Shown here: positions 1 to 11,361 of the stretch, one piece after another
Layout of the letters: the number at the start of each line of letters is the position of its first letter
How positions within the stretch are numbered: the stretch's first letter is position 1
Assembly: GCF_036785885.1 (NCBI RefSeq)
Contig: NC_092320.1
Span: 17,609,557 to 17,673,556, forward strand
Reading direction: 5' to 3'
Origin: Coffea arabica
Taxonomy: Eukaryota; Streptophyta; Magnoliopsida; Gentianales; Rubiaceae
Length of the DNA: 64,000 bases
Notes under the pieces: generated by a model
Told to the model about the DNA's origin: nothing
Databases searched by the model: none
The model's input: only the letters and a program-made list of their open reading frames with translations
Made by a program: the position numbers and the translations under genes

Positions 1-314
1 CAGGAATGAACTAGTCTATATTGTCCAATTTTCACTGGTTATGCCTGTACCTAAGGTTTATCAATATGTTGTACTGTCATCTTAGGCAATTGCTCATTTT
101 AACTTTGTAATGTTTTCAGGATATTAATTCAGTTATTCGCTTGCTTTTCTTCACAAGTCAATTGATTGTTTTATGGTTGATTGTGGACTTTCAACTTGCA
201 CAATGTTTTGGGCAGTCTATTGCTTTGCATGTACATTATCTTGTCCCTCTTTTTGTCTATTCATCATGTCAGTCATCTTTCTTAAAATACTAACCCTCTA
301 AACTTTGTTTGCAG
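1..314 (+). other. Intron sequence of the TFIIB gene
   Basis: This stretch precedes the first recognisable TFIIB exon and ends in a T-rich tract followed by the acceptor GCAG at 311-314. I see no coding segment matching the TFIIB linker region, so it is read as intron. The exons for the zinc ribbon and the first part of the core domain must lie before the window. Confidence 0.7.
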
Positions 315-3300
315 GTTGGGCCTTGTTGCAACAATTAAGGTATACTGGTCTCACTCATCTTTAGTTTCATTATCATGTTAAGATTTTTGGCCATAGGACT
401 CTTGTTTGATATTTAGTCTCTTACAAAAGAAAATGTTTGCTTTTGGATGTATCGCCTCTTTAAAAATGAGTGGATTTTGGTTTCTACTTGTATACTCCAT
501 CCTAGGAGTAGAAATGGTTAATATTCTGTAGTATCCATCTATCTTTCTTTTCTGCATAGCATTTTTAGGCCTTTGCCAATGATACTATCTGAAACTTAGC
601 CCAAGTAAGAGAAAACATTATACGAGATCTATGCTTAAACCATGTTATGGCTAAGGTATGAAATAGAGTTGTTTTCTTGCCTTTTTCCTTATTTTAGGGC
701 TGGGTTGTTAGGGTGGCAGGGTTAGGAGGTGGTATAAATGTCAAACTAAATGCTTCCCCCCCTTTTACCCGGACAATAAGGTTTGGAAATGATTAGTTCT
801 GTTTTAAGATGCAAGTAATCTGAAGTTTAGCTCCTAACTTCTATCGTTTTGATTTATCAAGCCAAGTTGGTCAACTATGTCCTTTAGGATTCTTTTGCAA
901 TTGAGTTCTTAAATGGCCTTTTCATCTTGATTGCCTCCCACATTATTGATATTTGATGTTTTACTTTTTGCTTTTCTAGTTGCATGCATAGAATTTGCTT
1001 CTTTCAGGACATATCATGGCCGAAATATCGGGCACATTCATAAGTAACATGGACTTGTGGATGAACTTTGTTCTTTCTTGTCGTCCCTTTCTTACCTTCA
1101 TGTCTTTATTTATCTTTTCTTTGATTGAAATTTCTTTGGCTACATTACTGTTACTGGCTGGTTTAATGATATGATTAAAAGGATCGGGCTAATGAGATAT
1201 ACAAGAAGGTAGAAGATCAAAAGTCTAGTAGAGGGAGAAATCAGGATGCTATACTGGCTGCCTGCCTGTATATTGCTTGTAGACAAGAGGATAAGCCACG
1301 CACTGTAAAGGGTACAGACTAAGTTTAAATTGAATGCATACTGAATTATCTTGTACCGTGAATGAGTTTTCTTGAATCTGTGGATTTCACATAGAAATTT
1401 GCTCTGTTGCCAATGGTGCAACAAAGAAGGAAATTGGCCGAGCAAAAGAATACATTGTGAAACAGCTGGAGCTTGAGATGGGTCAATCTGTGGAAATGGG
1501 AGCAATACATGCTGGGGATTTCATGGTAAGGTTTGTGAATATTTGTCATGTACCTTTTGTCCCATTTCCTCCAAAAAATTTCAAGCAACGTCTTTTCCTA
1601 TTTCTTTGTTGGTTGATGATTTTTGCAACTTTTTAATCTTTGTTTTTGGCCAAATCTTTTGTCCTTTCAGAGACGGTTTGGTTCTTATCTTGGGATGACA
1701 AATCAAGCAGTTAAGGCTGCCCAGGAAGCTGTACAGAAATCAGAAGAATTTGACATAAGGTAACCTGGTTTATGTTTGACATGCACGTGCTTGGATCTAC
1801 AAGTCAATGAATTTGAACGAGCACACTTGATATAATGAACTTCAACGGACACAACAACTTCATTTTTTGTTTTGTCCCCTTGTGTGAGTGGCAATTTGTT
1901 AAATTAAAATCCTTGCAAGGATAACATGAGAGTTGAAAATATATATAGCAAGAGGAAGACTTCAATAAGTCTATATAAAAGGCTCTCCTCTTTTCTCTCT
2001 TAGTATGTTGAGAGAAACATGAGACTGAGAAAAGGGGTGGTTCTCTTACCCTGGACTTCTCCAGCTTTTTGAGACCAAATCCTGTTGCTAAACATCTCCA
2101 CCACCATCCGTATTCTTCAAAATCTCTCCCAGCCCTCTGTCACAATCTTGTATGTCTACTGGGCAACCACCGCAACCCTCACAAGATCTTTCATTCCATT
2201 CCACATTCCCCTAACAAGTCTACGAACAGATACCCCATCTAACAAGTCTACCAACAGATACACCATCTATTTGGCAAATCCCTTAATGACCACAAAATTA
2301 GACCCCCCGGCTCTGCCATAACACCATACAAACCAGGATCTAGACCAACCAGTTGCCAAACCCTACAATGATCACACAATGAAAGCCCCTGCCTCAGCCA
2401 TCCACGATGATGACATCTCTGTACCATTTCTTCAGGCTGTTTCTCATCCTCATTTTTTGTGCTAGCCATAATGAGTTATTGACAAATAAAGAATGGGATT
2501 GATGGGAGATATTTTAGTGGCAATGTTTACTTGCACCTCTTTCCTTTAATTATGAAGGGACTGAATACATGCCAGCTTTTAGGATGGTGAAACTGGTGCA
2601 AGGTCGTGCAAATAAGGGTGCAGCAGACAAGGAAAGAGATTAGGGGCAGAGGAATGAAAAGGGCAGATGGAGGATCCGGTGTTGACTGCAAAGAAATGAT
2701 AAATTGTGAGGTGGAATAAACTCTTCGTGAGTTGAGATAAACCCCCATGAAACTAAAGGAGAAGAGTGAGCCTAACAGCTGAAATTGACAGAAGGGGTAG
2801 AGGTATACCATTTTTTGGATTGTAGTGGGTGCTACGAAACTTCCAATAGATTAGTTATTATAAATAGGGTGAACATTGATGAGTTACTATGTACCTTAAG
2901 TTTGACATTCTCAAAATTGTGTTCTGTGTAAACAGGCTGAACATGGATTGGATTACTAGTTGTTGGTTGTCCATGTAACTTGTTTTGAGAGATGAGGCAA
3001 GGGTGCAGGGGTCAATTTGAAACTGTTATTGTCTGTTATTATCTGGTTCTGTTGGATTGTTTATATCTGTATGTTTAAGTACATCTACTGGATGCCTATC
3101 TGGTATTCTGCATCTTGTGTTGTTTGCCATCTTAGTTATCATGAGCTTTCGTTAACTTTTCCAGTTTGCCAAGCACATGGATAATCATGTATTTCAATGG
3201 CTTCTTCCCCTCAAACTTTGTTTCTGCTAATTTTGCCCTTCTCTCTCTTTTCAGGAGGAGTCCCATATCTATTGCTGCTGCAGTTATATACATAGTCACG

Positions 3301-3833
3301 CAGCTTTCAGACAATAAGAAGCCCCTTAAAGGTAAAAGTTCGAAACCATGTCGACTCATTTGTTAGGACTTGACCCTCTTCCAAATAAAACAGAATTAAA
3401 AAAAGTGCACTTTGTAAACAATTATCTGTGAATAGTTGGGGATGCACATGTGTGAAATTGTAATGTTCATAGTCCAAACAAAATTACAAAAGTAAGTAAT
3501 CCTCACGTAAGGATGCCATTTCGTAAGTATCTGTATTGGAAATTTGAAGAGCTCCTTGATGCATGGGTCCAAATTACTTCACAACTACCACTCCCTCTAT
3601 CAGATTTTGATTCTCACTAGAAACTCATGAAACATGTTTTTTTTCCCCCTTGATGTGGCTATTGTATTCACGTGCTTGAACAAGATATTATGGCTGCAGA
3701 TGTTTCAGTTGCTACTGGAGTTGCAGAAGGCACAATCAGAAATTCTTTCAAAGATCTCCATCCCCATCTTCCAAAGATAATACCTAGTTGGTATGCCGTG
3801 GAAGAGGATCTTAAGAACCTCTGCAGCCCCTGA
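315..3833 (+). CDS. Transcription initiation factor IIB, C-terminal exons (5' partial)
   Basis: TFIIB bridges TBP-bound promoter DNA and RNA polymerase II in the nucleus. Six exons are read from conserved protein and GT-AG junctions: 315-339, 1182-1311, 1395-1525, 1671-1759, 3255-3331 and 3700-3833 (stop TGA). Phases agree at every junction. They encode about 194 residues, beginning at LGLVATIK and ending in DLKNLCSP, which is the last two thirds of the usual roughly 312-residue plant protein. Recognisable blocks are [20 protein letters not shown] and [20 protein letters not shown] of the first cyclin-like repeat, and [18 protein letters not shown] and [14 protein letters not shown] of the second. 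The N-terminal zinc ribbon and B-finger are outside the window. Nothing suggests a pseudogene. It is convergent with the first UGT gene. Identification is from remembered plant TFIIB sequences. Confidence 0.95.
1760..3254 (+). other. Large intron of TFIIB (about 1.5 kb)
   Basis: The donor follows GACATAAG and the acceptor is TTTTCAG before the RRSPISIAA exon. It is far longer than the neighbouring introns of about 80-150 bp. It holds a short imperfect direct repeat around 2216-2268 and no convincing ORF. The extra length suggests an old insertion, but I found no clear terminal repeats. Confidence 0.7.
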
Positions 3834-4588
3834 TTCGTCGACTAAGCAATAGAAGATGGACATTTTCAAAATTAGTTCTTATACTTGTTTATTTTACATT
3901 TCTCAATGTTAGTTGTAATACTTGTTTAGGATACATAACTCTGAAATGTTAACCTTTTGCATTGACAGAATAATCTTAAATTATGCTTTGATCGAAGGAA
4001 AGTTTCAAGAAAATTGTAGCAATAGAAATCCAAGTTCTACATGTTCTCCTTAGTGATGTTTTTCGAGCTAAAATTACCTGAAGCTGAGCTCATTGCATGA
4101 TTAAGTTGCATTTTAACTTCATGATTAGTAAAATTTCTTTTTATCAGGTGGATGGTATCCAAGCATGACTTGAAATTTTCTTGACATATGCTACACTTAA
4201 GTGTCAATGTAGAATATGTAGCAAAATGCTGTATCCCTTTTCCTCCTCGTCAACAACCCCAAAACAGAGATTCTTGTTACTGGACATTTTCTTTTTCTGA
4301 CGTGACGGTAGGAAAGTAAGTACACTCTTAAACTAAAATTGAAGGATGTAACCAGTCAATTACTTAGAAAAGAATTCAATCTGTTAAACTTGATTAGCAT
4401 TGCCTCTCAAGGCTTTCCATTGTAATCCATGTCATTAGACTACGAGTTTCAACTGATGGAGAAGTTGAGACTTCGAACTTCAAAAGGACAAAATTGCAAA
4501 TGCAGAATGGGACAAATAATACTTCGAGAAACACGCACGCGTATGAATTGGCAGTAAAAGTGAGAGTATCTCTTTCAGCGTAATGTCA
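3834..4588. other. TFIIB 3' UTR and spacer
   Basis: AT-rich sequence follows the TFIIB stop. It must contain the 3' UTR and polyadenylation site, but no single signal stands out. I see no other gene or repeat here. Confidence 0.5.
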
Positions 4589-4597
4589 TTTTCTATA

Positions 4598-5069
4598 GGG
4601 CAAATTTCACTTTATCCCCCTGTGATTTAGCGTTTTTTACATAACCCCCCTATGGTTTTAAAAACTATACATAACCCCCTTATGGTTTGGATTAAAGTGT
4701 CAAAGTAACGGAAATAGTCACTCGTAACGGCGTCACATAAAATGTCAAAAATACCCTTATGTAAAGTTGAAATTTATGTATTAACCAAGGGGGGTAATGT
4801 GTATATTTTGAAAATCATAAGGGGGTTATATGGTAAAGTATTAAACCATAGGGGGGTTATATAGTAAATATAAAAATTATAGGGGGTTGATGTGTTATGT
4901 ATTTATAAGGGTAATTTTGACATTTTTAGAAGTTCCGTTACGAGTGACTATTTCCGTTACTTTGACACTTTAATCCAAACCATAAGGGGGTTATGTATAG
5001 CTTTTGAAACCATAGGGGGATTATGTAAAAAAAAGGGTAAACCACAGGGGGGTAAAATGTAATTTACCC
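4598..5069. mobile_element. Fold-back MITE, Mutator type, with perfect 9-bp TSD
   Basis: The 472-bp element is flanked by perfect 9-bp direct repeats TTTTCTATA at 4589-4597 and 5070-5078. Its ends are inverted repeats (GGGCAAATTTCACTTTA and, at the other end, the complement of GTAATTTACCC). The inverted repeats extend about 150 bp inward and contain repeated CCCCCTTATGGTTT-like blocks, so almost the whole element can fold back. There is no ORF. A 9-bp duplication is the hallmark of Mutator-like elements. A related copy lies at 56482-56996. Confidence 0.9.
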
Positions 5070-5078
5070 TTTTCTATA

Positions 5079-5432
5079 ACACCGAAATCATGAACCCACC
5101 ACTGCTGTTGCTCTGGGCGGCAATGCTTTGATTTTTCTGGTGTTTCTTTTGTAGCTGTAACAATTGGTTTCAGTCACTTTGTCTTGGGCTTTGTCATAGG
5201 TGAAGGCTGTGGTTACATTCTGCACTGGCTTATTGCCATACAACCAGAAAACTTAATGAGAAATTATTTTATCAAAAAGGTCATTAGAAGTTTTGATAAT
5301 TGTAACATTAAGGATTGACAAATAGTACTATTCATGAATCTGGTAGCTAGGTGGAATTCAACTTTCAAGAAAAGTTTTCCAAAAGCCTGGTGACCTCCCT
5401 CGATTAAATTTATGATCCTCTAGTAAACAAAT
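5079..5432. other. Spacer between convergent TFIIB and UGT genes
   Basis: This presumably holds the 3' UTR of the first UGT gene (read on the - strand). No other feature is seen. Confidence 0.5.
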
Positions 5433-6854
5433 CTACCGAGTAATGTGAGCGATGAAAGTATCCATCTCAGTGCTATTATCACTACCCTTAATCACTGACT
5501 GCTTAAGTGCATCACTTAATTCTTCTGCCCTCTTCCTCATCTCTTGTCCTTCAGTCGAATTCATCAGTCTTTTTACAGCATCTTCAACTACTTCTGCTTT
5601 AAAAGATTCATCTTGATGGGCTAAATCCCCCACTATTAGACCTGTTTTGAGAATCTTGGTCACCAGGATAGCATTTCTTGGCTGGTCAGAATGCATAGGC
5701 CAGGCTGCCATAGGCACCCCCATGCTAATGCTCTCCACGCATGAATTCCATCCACAATGGCTCATGAATCCACCTGTTGACGGATGGCCAAGAACTTCCA
5801 ACTGCGGTGCCCATTCTCTCAGTATAAATCCTCTTCCATCGACTCTCTCTTCATACCCTTCTGGCAGTTGAGCTTTCCTACCTTCTCCAATAGAAACATC
5901 TCCTGTATCTGCATCTCTTAGGACCCACATGAATTTCTGTCCACTTCTTTCCAATCCAATCGCGATCTGTTCCACTTCTTCATCCGATAACGAAGTTGTT
6001 GAACCGAATGAAACGAATATCACTGATTTTGGAGCTTGTTTGTCCAGCCATTCCAAGCATTTATGGGATTTTTTAGATTTCTGGTCCTCAGTTATCACCG
6101 GAGGATTAAATGGACCGATTGCCCAATTGTTTTCTGTTTCATCGAACTTTATTTCCGCAAGAAGGTTAAGATATTCACCATCTATCAATCTGGATGAATT
6201 AAACAGGTTTCCCCAGTTACACTTTCTTGCTTCTTGTTGCACCTTGAAGAACTCTGCCAACTCTTCTGGGAAGACGCTTTCGGGAGTGGATAAAAGGGCA
6301 TTTACTGGTTCTCCATCGGCCAGGACCGGTTTTCCCATGGCTTCCCAGACGTAAGAGTAGAGGGCAAAAGCCGAAACACTTTGAAAGCAGTAAGACTCGG
6401 CATTCGGGATGGATGGCATATCCTGGACAACATAACACATGAGAGAGTCATGAATTACTACAACTCTTCTTGCCGTGCTCGAGAGTTTGGTTACAAGTTC
6501 ACAAGCAGGCTCACGGAGATGCAACGTCGCGAAAAAGGCCGGGACGAGCTGTGTGGGCAGCTTTGTAGGGGCTTTGGGGTCAGGTGGAGGCGTTGGAAAA
6601 GAAGGTAGTGGGAATTCATGGAAACGGATATCGGAAATGGCTAGAGGATCCCATCCATGCACTCGATCTTTAGCCTGGCGGTTGTGAGTGGCCGAGCCAA
6701 CAAAGTGCACGGGTATGTTGTAGGATGAGATGAGGCGGGAGAGGTGAAGGAGCTGGTTGAGATGCCCTTGTGCTGGAAGGGGCACCATAACCACCACCAC
6801 ATCTGTTTTCTCGTCATAGCCGGCTTTTGCCCCGGGCACTTCAAGTTTTGCCAT
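5433..6854 (-). CDS. Family-1 UDP-glycosyltransferase, zeatin O-glucosyltransferase-like (copy 1)
   Basis: A 473-residue single-exon UGT predicted to transfer a sugar from a UDP-sugar to a small hydroxylated acceptor in the cytosol. The GT-B N-domain carries the catalytic His at residue 31 in PLPAQGHLNQLLHLS, with its Asp partner near 136 in VVVIHDSLMCYV. The PSPG donor box spans about 348-391, from WAPQLEVLGHPS to AAWPMHSDQ. The final Gln is typical of UDP-glucose users. The GHLNQLLHLSRLISSYNIPV block and the short ...FIAHITR tail place it with zeatin O-glucosyltransferases (UGT93 type). I chose the ATG at 6854. The frame stays open 53 codons upstream, but that stretch encodes an AT microsatellite and has no family similarity. 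It is the most divergent of the eight copies (LEVLGHPS against LEILGHSS elsewhere). The true acceptor is unknown. Confidence 0.93.
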   Translation of the reverse strand: MAKLEVPGAKAGYDEKTDVVVVMVPLPAQGHLNQLLHLSRLISSYNIPVHFVGSATHNRQAKDRVHGWDPLAISDIRFHEFPLPSFPTPPPDPKAPTKLPTQLVPAFFATLHLREPACELVTKLSSTARRVVVIHDSLMCYVVQDMPSIPNAESYCFQSVSAFALYSYVWEAMGKPVLADGEPVNALLSTPESVFPEELAEFFKVQQEARKCNWGNLFNSSRLIDGEYLNLLAEIKFDETENNWAIGPFNPPVITEDQKSKKSHKCLEWLDKQAPKSVIFVSFGSTTSLSDEEVEQIAIGLERSGQKFMWVLRDADTGDVSIGEGRKAQLPEGYEERVDGRGFILREWAPQLEVLGHPSTGGFMSHCGWNSCVESISMGVPMAAWPMHSDQPRNAILVTKILKTGLIVGDLAHQDESFKAEVVEDAVKRLMNSTEGQEMRKRAEELSDALKQSVIKGSDNSTEMDTFIAHITR

Positions 6855-6881
6855 CTGAAAAAGTAATTTTTTTTCAGGCAA

Positions 6882-6945
6882 TTTGTGATTCAGTGTTTGT
6901 GGTGTATATATATATATATATATTTTGTGATTCAGTGTTTGTGGT
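6882..6945. repeat. 22-bp direct repeat flanking an (AT)n tract in the UGT copy 1 leader
   Basis: TTTGTGATTCAGTGTTTGTG followed by GT occurs at 6882-6903 and again at 6924-6945, separated by an (AT)n microsatellite (about 6904-6922). It lies 30-90 bp upstream of the chosen start codon, in the probable 5' UTR or core promoter. Confidence 0.9.
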
Positions 6946-7013
6946 TTAAGAAGTCCAATTTTTGGTAATCTGAAAAACTTTTGGTATGAGAATTGTTTTT
7001 TTATATGTTTCAA

Positions 7014-7470
7014 ATGGGGTCCAATTAGTTTTTGAGCAAATATACGACTCAGAATGTTTAATCCAGAATTTCAGATTATTAACAGCTTACATTTAGGATA
7101 ATTTTTGCCAATTAATTCTCTTTTACATAGCTAATTTGGGTCCCACATTCACCACTTTTAAGGCCGGCCTCAGCAAAAACAGCTTAATTTGGTCGGAATT
7201 AAAATCACAATGCTGTGAGAGGCTGAGGGCCCAATGGTCTGGTTTGGATGACTCTAGCCTTGTATTACTTGTCCCAGTTGGAAAGCATCTCCATCGAGAT
7301 TATAAAAATTAACACAAATGATGTGGACTTACACTTACCGTCTTCATGAGCAAATCCGTCTGCTGGCCGGATCAAATATGACGTGGACTTGCAGTTTTCA
7401 ATTCTTCCTGAATATGGTTTAGTATACTTTATGCAGCAGTACCTTTTCATGGAAGTAGTGATGAACAAGC
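7014..7470. other. Upstream region of UGT copy 1
   Basis: Presumed promoter region of the - strand UGT gene. No gene or clear element is seen, and no single motif is distinctive enough to name. Confidence 0.4.
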
Positions 7471-7993
7471 AATGTTTTTAAACTCAGATCGGACCGGTCG
7501 GTCCGATCTGATCGAATTGAAAATCGGTCAAATGTTCGGTCCGAATTATTTTAAAAAATCAGTTGAGTAAAAATTCGATCAAAATCGGGTTTGATAGAAA
7601 AAAACCGGAAGAATCGGTTTAGTCAAAGCCTTTTTTTAAAAAAGGTCAAACATTTTCAATATTATGTTTTGATCCCTAAGTTATTACAAATTATTAATTG
7701 TCCTAAAATTTGATGTTATTTTTCAATCAAGTATATAATTTTAATTCTAAACTTGTTAATGTTCATTAAATAATATAAATTGCTACTTGATCGTTCTAAT
7801 TTCTTTGTATTTTCTTGTTAAATATATTTGAAACATCAAATATATATGAATATACCTTTATTAATATTAACATACTCTTAGGTATTTTACATACAATATA
7901 ATTTTTATTTATGACGTCATCTAGTTCAACTCCGATCGAACACATTGACCTCTGAGATCGATCGAGTCGATACCCGGTCTGAGTCTAAAAACA
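7471..7993. mobile_element. MITE, probable hAT type
   Basis: Both ends carry matching inverted repeats: AATGTTTTTAAACTCAGATC at the left, and at the right the complement of a TAGTTTTTAGACTCAGACCGG-like sequence. A subterminal region is rich in GATCGGACCGG/CGGTCCGAT motifs, a pattern frequent in plant hAT-type MITEs. The middle is AT-rich with no ORF. AACAAG occurs just outside both ends, but an exact target duplication cannot be fixed, so the boundaries are approximate. Confidence 0.65.
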
Positions 7994-9214
7994 TAGTAAA
8001 CAAGTAGCATTCATCACACCCCAATTCCACCCCGTAGCAAGGTTTTTATTGGTAGTGGATTGTCCAATTTTTGCCTGGACTCACTTGACTAACATAATAG
8101 TTTATTTTTTTTTATTGTAACACAAATTATTTTATTAAATTTTACAATAGAAAATATTATTACACATTGTAGCGGAATAAACCAAACAATCTTCACTCCT
8201 AGTCTTTTTACATGAGATTCAACTAAAACAATCCATCTACTGATTGTTAGGTCATTCATATGGCATTTCAATATCCAAATCAGTGTCTACAAAATTTGTT
8301 AATAGTGGAGTGAGTTACACAGCTTAGTGAGATCCGTGTATTTAAATTTTAGATGCAAACATAGACCTGACATAAATAATACTCGACAAGCAAAGAAAAC
8401 AAATAAATGACATACATAATAAAGGATATTGGTATTGATTATCAATGACAATTCGGTTCCATCTTATACCACGATTACGTGCTCAATATCCTACACCCAA
8501 TCAATAGGTTAGTTTCGAAAGTGCCTCTCATTCTCGACCCAACAAGCGGACAATCTCCTGTCCGTGAACTGGGTTGCAGACTAGTTTGTGCAATGGCGTT
8601 CAAACACAACCCCTGCTTGTTCGACGGACCAAGGCACAATACCAGCATAACCACTTGTACCAGAACGATAAAGTACATATTTGGTACGATCGTGCACATG
8701 CAGTCACGATATCATTCTTTGGGACGATAAGTAAATGAATATTTTCCAATCACATGCAATCACTATAAGGACATGCATTATAGTAGCATTTAGACACACA
8801 AGAGTAGTCATATTAAATTTGACTTGGTTTGGTTTTAGCATGGATCTAGTATAATTACTATATAGAGTGTAACTTTAAACCTATATGCTTATAATGCAAC
8901 AATATTTGAGTATTATAATATTTATATGGACACTATGTATATTTACATAAATATAAATGGACACTCATTTGGATATCCTTAGTGTTAGATAAAGTTGATC
9001 TTCTTTTTATACTATCTCCTTATTATGGCTTTCTTTTCCTATTTTCTACGGCAATCTTTGCTATTTCTTTTCTCCTCTCTAATTTGCATTTCGTTCCCCT
9101 CTTAAGAGTATAGGTAAAAGTTTCTAATTTTTGACATATAAATGATGAGAGGAAGGCCCCTATTTTTAGGAAGAAGTCAGCGAGAAGTGAAATAAAAATG
9201 CAATATGTATCATA
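7994..9214. other. Intergenic DNA, unidentified
   Basis: I found no gene. The segment 8440-8730 is less AT-rich than its surroundings and has open frames on both strands (about 75-83 residues), but neither product is recognisable. It may be a worn repeat. Nothing else stands out. Confidence 0.3.
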
Positions 9215-9441
9215 GAGTCACGACAAGTGTCTGTTTGCATGACACATGTCATACTACGGTGTGACACCGATCAGATTGTTTGACACGTGTCACTACAAAA
9301 AGGAAGGCAGTGAAATTATTTGTTAGTTACACTTGTAATGGAGTCATGACAAGTGTCTACTCGGAGGAAAAAAATGTCATGCTATGGTGTGACACGTGTC
9401 ACTACAAGAAGAAAGGTAGTGAAATTATTTGTTATTTACAC
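9215..9441. repeat. Two-copy direct repeat with a G-box palindrome
   Basis: Units begin GAGTCACGACAAGTGTCT at 9215 and GAGTCATGACAAGTGTCT at 9341 (period 126 bp), and both end in GTGAAATTATTTGTTA followed by TTACAC. Each unit contains the 12-bp palindrome TGACACGTGTCA (9281-9292 and 9390-9401), centred on a CACGTG G-box core. It lies about 2.4 kb upstream of UGT copy 1. Confidence 0.85.
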
Positions 9442-9779
9442 ATTGATCCTTCAGACTTGAGTAAACTATATTCAGGTTATTTATTTATTTATTGTCACTG
9501 CCATTTCTAGTACACCTTGTACAAAGAACACACTAGGCTCACTCTATGTCACTCTAATACTAATTGTTGCTCCCCGAATTTGGCAGGCTTGAAGCAGAAT
9601 TTAGACTTATCCAATAACTTTTGAATCTGATTTGTATGCTTATATAGGCCGTTACCCATTATACTCTAATGGACTAAAATGTCATTAGCACTTTGATGTT
9701 AAGATGGAAATTACTTATTAACGACACGTTTGTCGCTTCAAAATTTTGAAAATCATAGGAGCGTAGTATGGAAAAATTT

Positions 9780-9965
9780 TCAGGTTATATAGGCAATAAC
9801 GTACTCCATTATCTCAATACTACATTTATGTATCTTTGCTAAGATAATTTTGACATTTAGCTAGTTTCGCTATAGAGGATAATTTCTGTTATTTTGATAC
9901 TTTAGTCCAAATTATGAGAGAATTTATTTTTTAAATATTAGGAGAATAATGTATTTTTTTTTTTT
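9780..9965. mobile_element. Worn remnant of the 4598-type MITE
   Basis: The order TAATTTTGACATTT, then a TTTCTGTTATTTTGATACTTT-like run and TAGTCCAAATTATGAG, matches one arm of the fold-back MITE at 4598-5069 with many differences. No opposite arm or target duplication is seen, so this is a decayed half. Confidence 0.5.
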
Positions 9966-10139
9966 TACACTGGTAGAGGAGACAACTAAACAAATTAAAT
10001 GTATTCCCACTGCTAGGAAAACCAAATGAATAGCAAAACTTCCAAATGAAAATAAAACTGGGATACTATGTGAAATTGTCGAACAGGTATACTTTTTTTT
10101 GTACTTATAATTGCAATGACCACAGGATCAATAGTATCT

Positions 10140-10275
10140 TTTTTTTTTTTTTTTTTTTTAAGTAGGAGAACAGTAGAATTTAAGAAGTGGGAAGAAAAAA
10201 GAGAAATTTAAATTCAGAACTTTTATATTTTGAAATCTCAATTTTAACCACTAAACCATGCATGTCCCTCTGAGC
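10140..10275 (-). mobile_element. Possible SINE relic
   Basis: A long T tract is followed by AAGTAGGAGAACAG and ends near AACCACTAAACCATGCATG, which read on the - strand resembles a tRNA-type promoter followed by a poly-A tail. It is too diverged to assign to a family. Confidence 0.35.
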
Positions 10276-10479
10276 ATGCATCCAGCTAAAGCTTTTGTTT
10301 GGTATTTTCACGTCGAAGGCCACATTGGAGTTAATAATTTTAGCTGACGATCCACAGGTAGGAGCCAGTCCAAAAAATCTCAAGTGATTAATAATTGGAA
10401 CAAGAAATTCTCAATTTGAAATATATTTATGTTATTGGGTACAACTCTGCGTGAAAAATTTTGATTTATCGTATGACTC

Positions 10480-11041
10480 ATTTGCTTTTGCCAAAAGGAT
10501 AATGGACTCAATCAGACTATTTTTGTTCAATCAATTTAAAACACAAAGAACATTGACCATCTTATCTTTAAAAGGGATTAAAACAAAGGGCCTCAAGTAA
10601 TGAGTAAACAAAAAGGATCACTATATTACATCATCTGGCATATTATATACTCTTTGAAGGTTGAATAACACGCAGACATGCACTGGCCTGACCAATTCCA
10701 CTGACCATAATTTACTTAATTAAACTTTAACGGGAGATTAATTTCGAACTTTAACCTTTTGTCGTTCTGCGATAAAGACCAGAGCCTAATTTCTAATTGC
10801 ATTTTGGTCCTGTATTCGATAACTAACTACATTACTTATTGAACTCTACTTCTGCTTTGACTTAATAATAATTTGGCGAAGTTTACTATTGAACTCTAGT
10901 GCTAGTTACATGGTTTTTCTTCAGTAATTATTTTAATCTCCTTTTCGAACCTTGAGCTTAACATTTAATAAGTATAGACGGTTGTGGAAGAATTTGATTA
11001 GTAAGTTTCGTTGCAATGAGATCTTCAACATTGAAAATTGC
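10480..11041. other. Diverged copy of the UGT 3'-distal flank
   Basis: The segment contains GGACTCAATCAGACTATTTT and the text around GGTTGTGGAAG/AAGTTTCGTTGCAATGAGATC. It parallels 40625-41100 and the corresponding parts of 54951-55440 and 47342-47736. It therefore belongs to the ancestral downstream flank of a UGT unit rather than to unique spacer DNA. Confidence 0.6.
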
Positions 11042-11049
11042 TTGTCAAA

Positions 11050-11361
11050 CATGGTTCAAAGTCGCAGTCACGATCGCGATCATAGTCCGAACAGTTTTAC
11101 ATTGGTCTTGGCATATCGGTGACGGTTCCGCGAGATGCAAATTTTTGTAACATTTAATATTCTAAAAGTTGTGAATAATATAACAAAATATGATAAATAA
11201 AAATAATGAAAATTTGGCTGACTCGGGATGATTCAGTCGTTTCTATCCGTTTCGAAGATATCTCAGCCGACTTCTCGACGATCTATTACTTCGGAATCAT
11301 TTCGTCCTGATATTGTATTGGAGAACTCCGGATGACAACTTGGCTGAGTCTTTGAACCATG
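11050..11361. mobile_element. hAT-type MITE with perfect 8-bp TSD
   Basis: A 312-bp element with terminal inverted repeats CATGGTTCAAAGTC and CTTTGAACCATG. It is flanked by perfect 8-bp direct repeats TTGTCAAA at 11042-11049 and 11362-11369. It contains no ORF. It interrupts the UGT downstream-flank module, whose homologs elsewhere (for example 41085-41140) lack it. Confidence 0.88.

Noticed and set aside
2085-2469. Short open frames in the large TFIIB intron
   Set aside because: No homology, opposite-strand overlaps, and position inside a well-supported intron.
6855-7013. In-frame N-terminal extension of UGT copy 1
   Set aside because: It encodes an AT microsatellite and a duplicated leader with no resemblance to the family. 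The ATG at 6854 aligns with the starts of the other copies.
8440-8730. Possible LTR or gene fragment
   Set aside because: The composition differs from its surroundings, but no terminal repeats, motifs or recognisable protein could be found on either strand.
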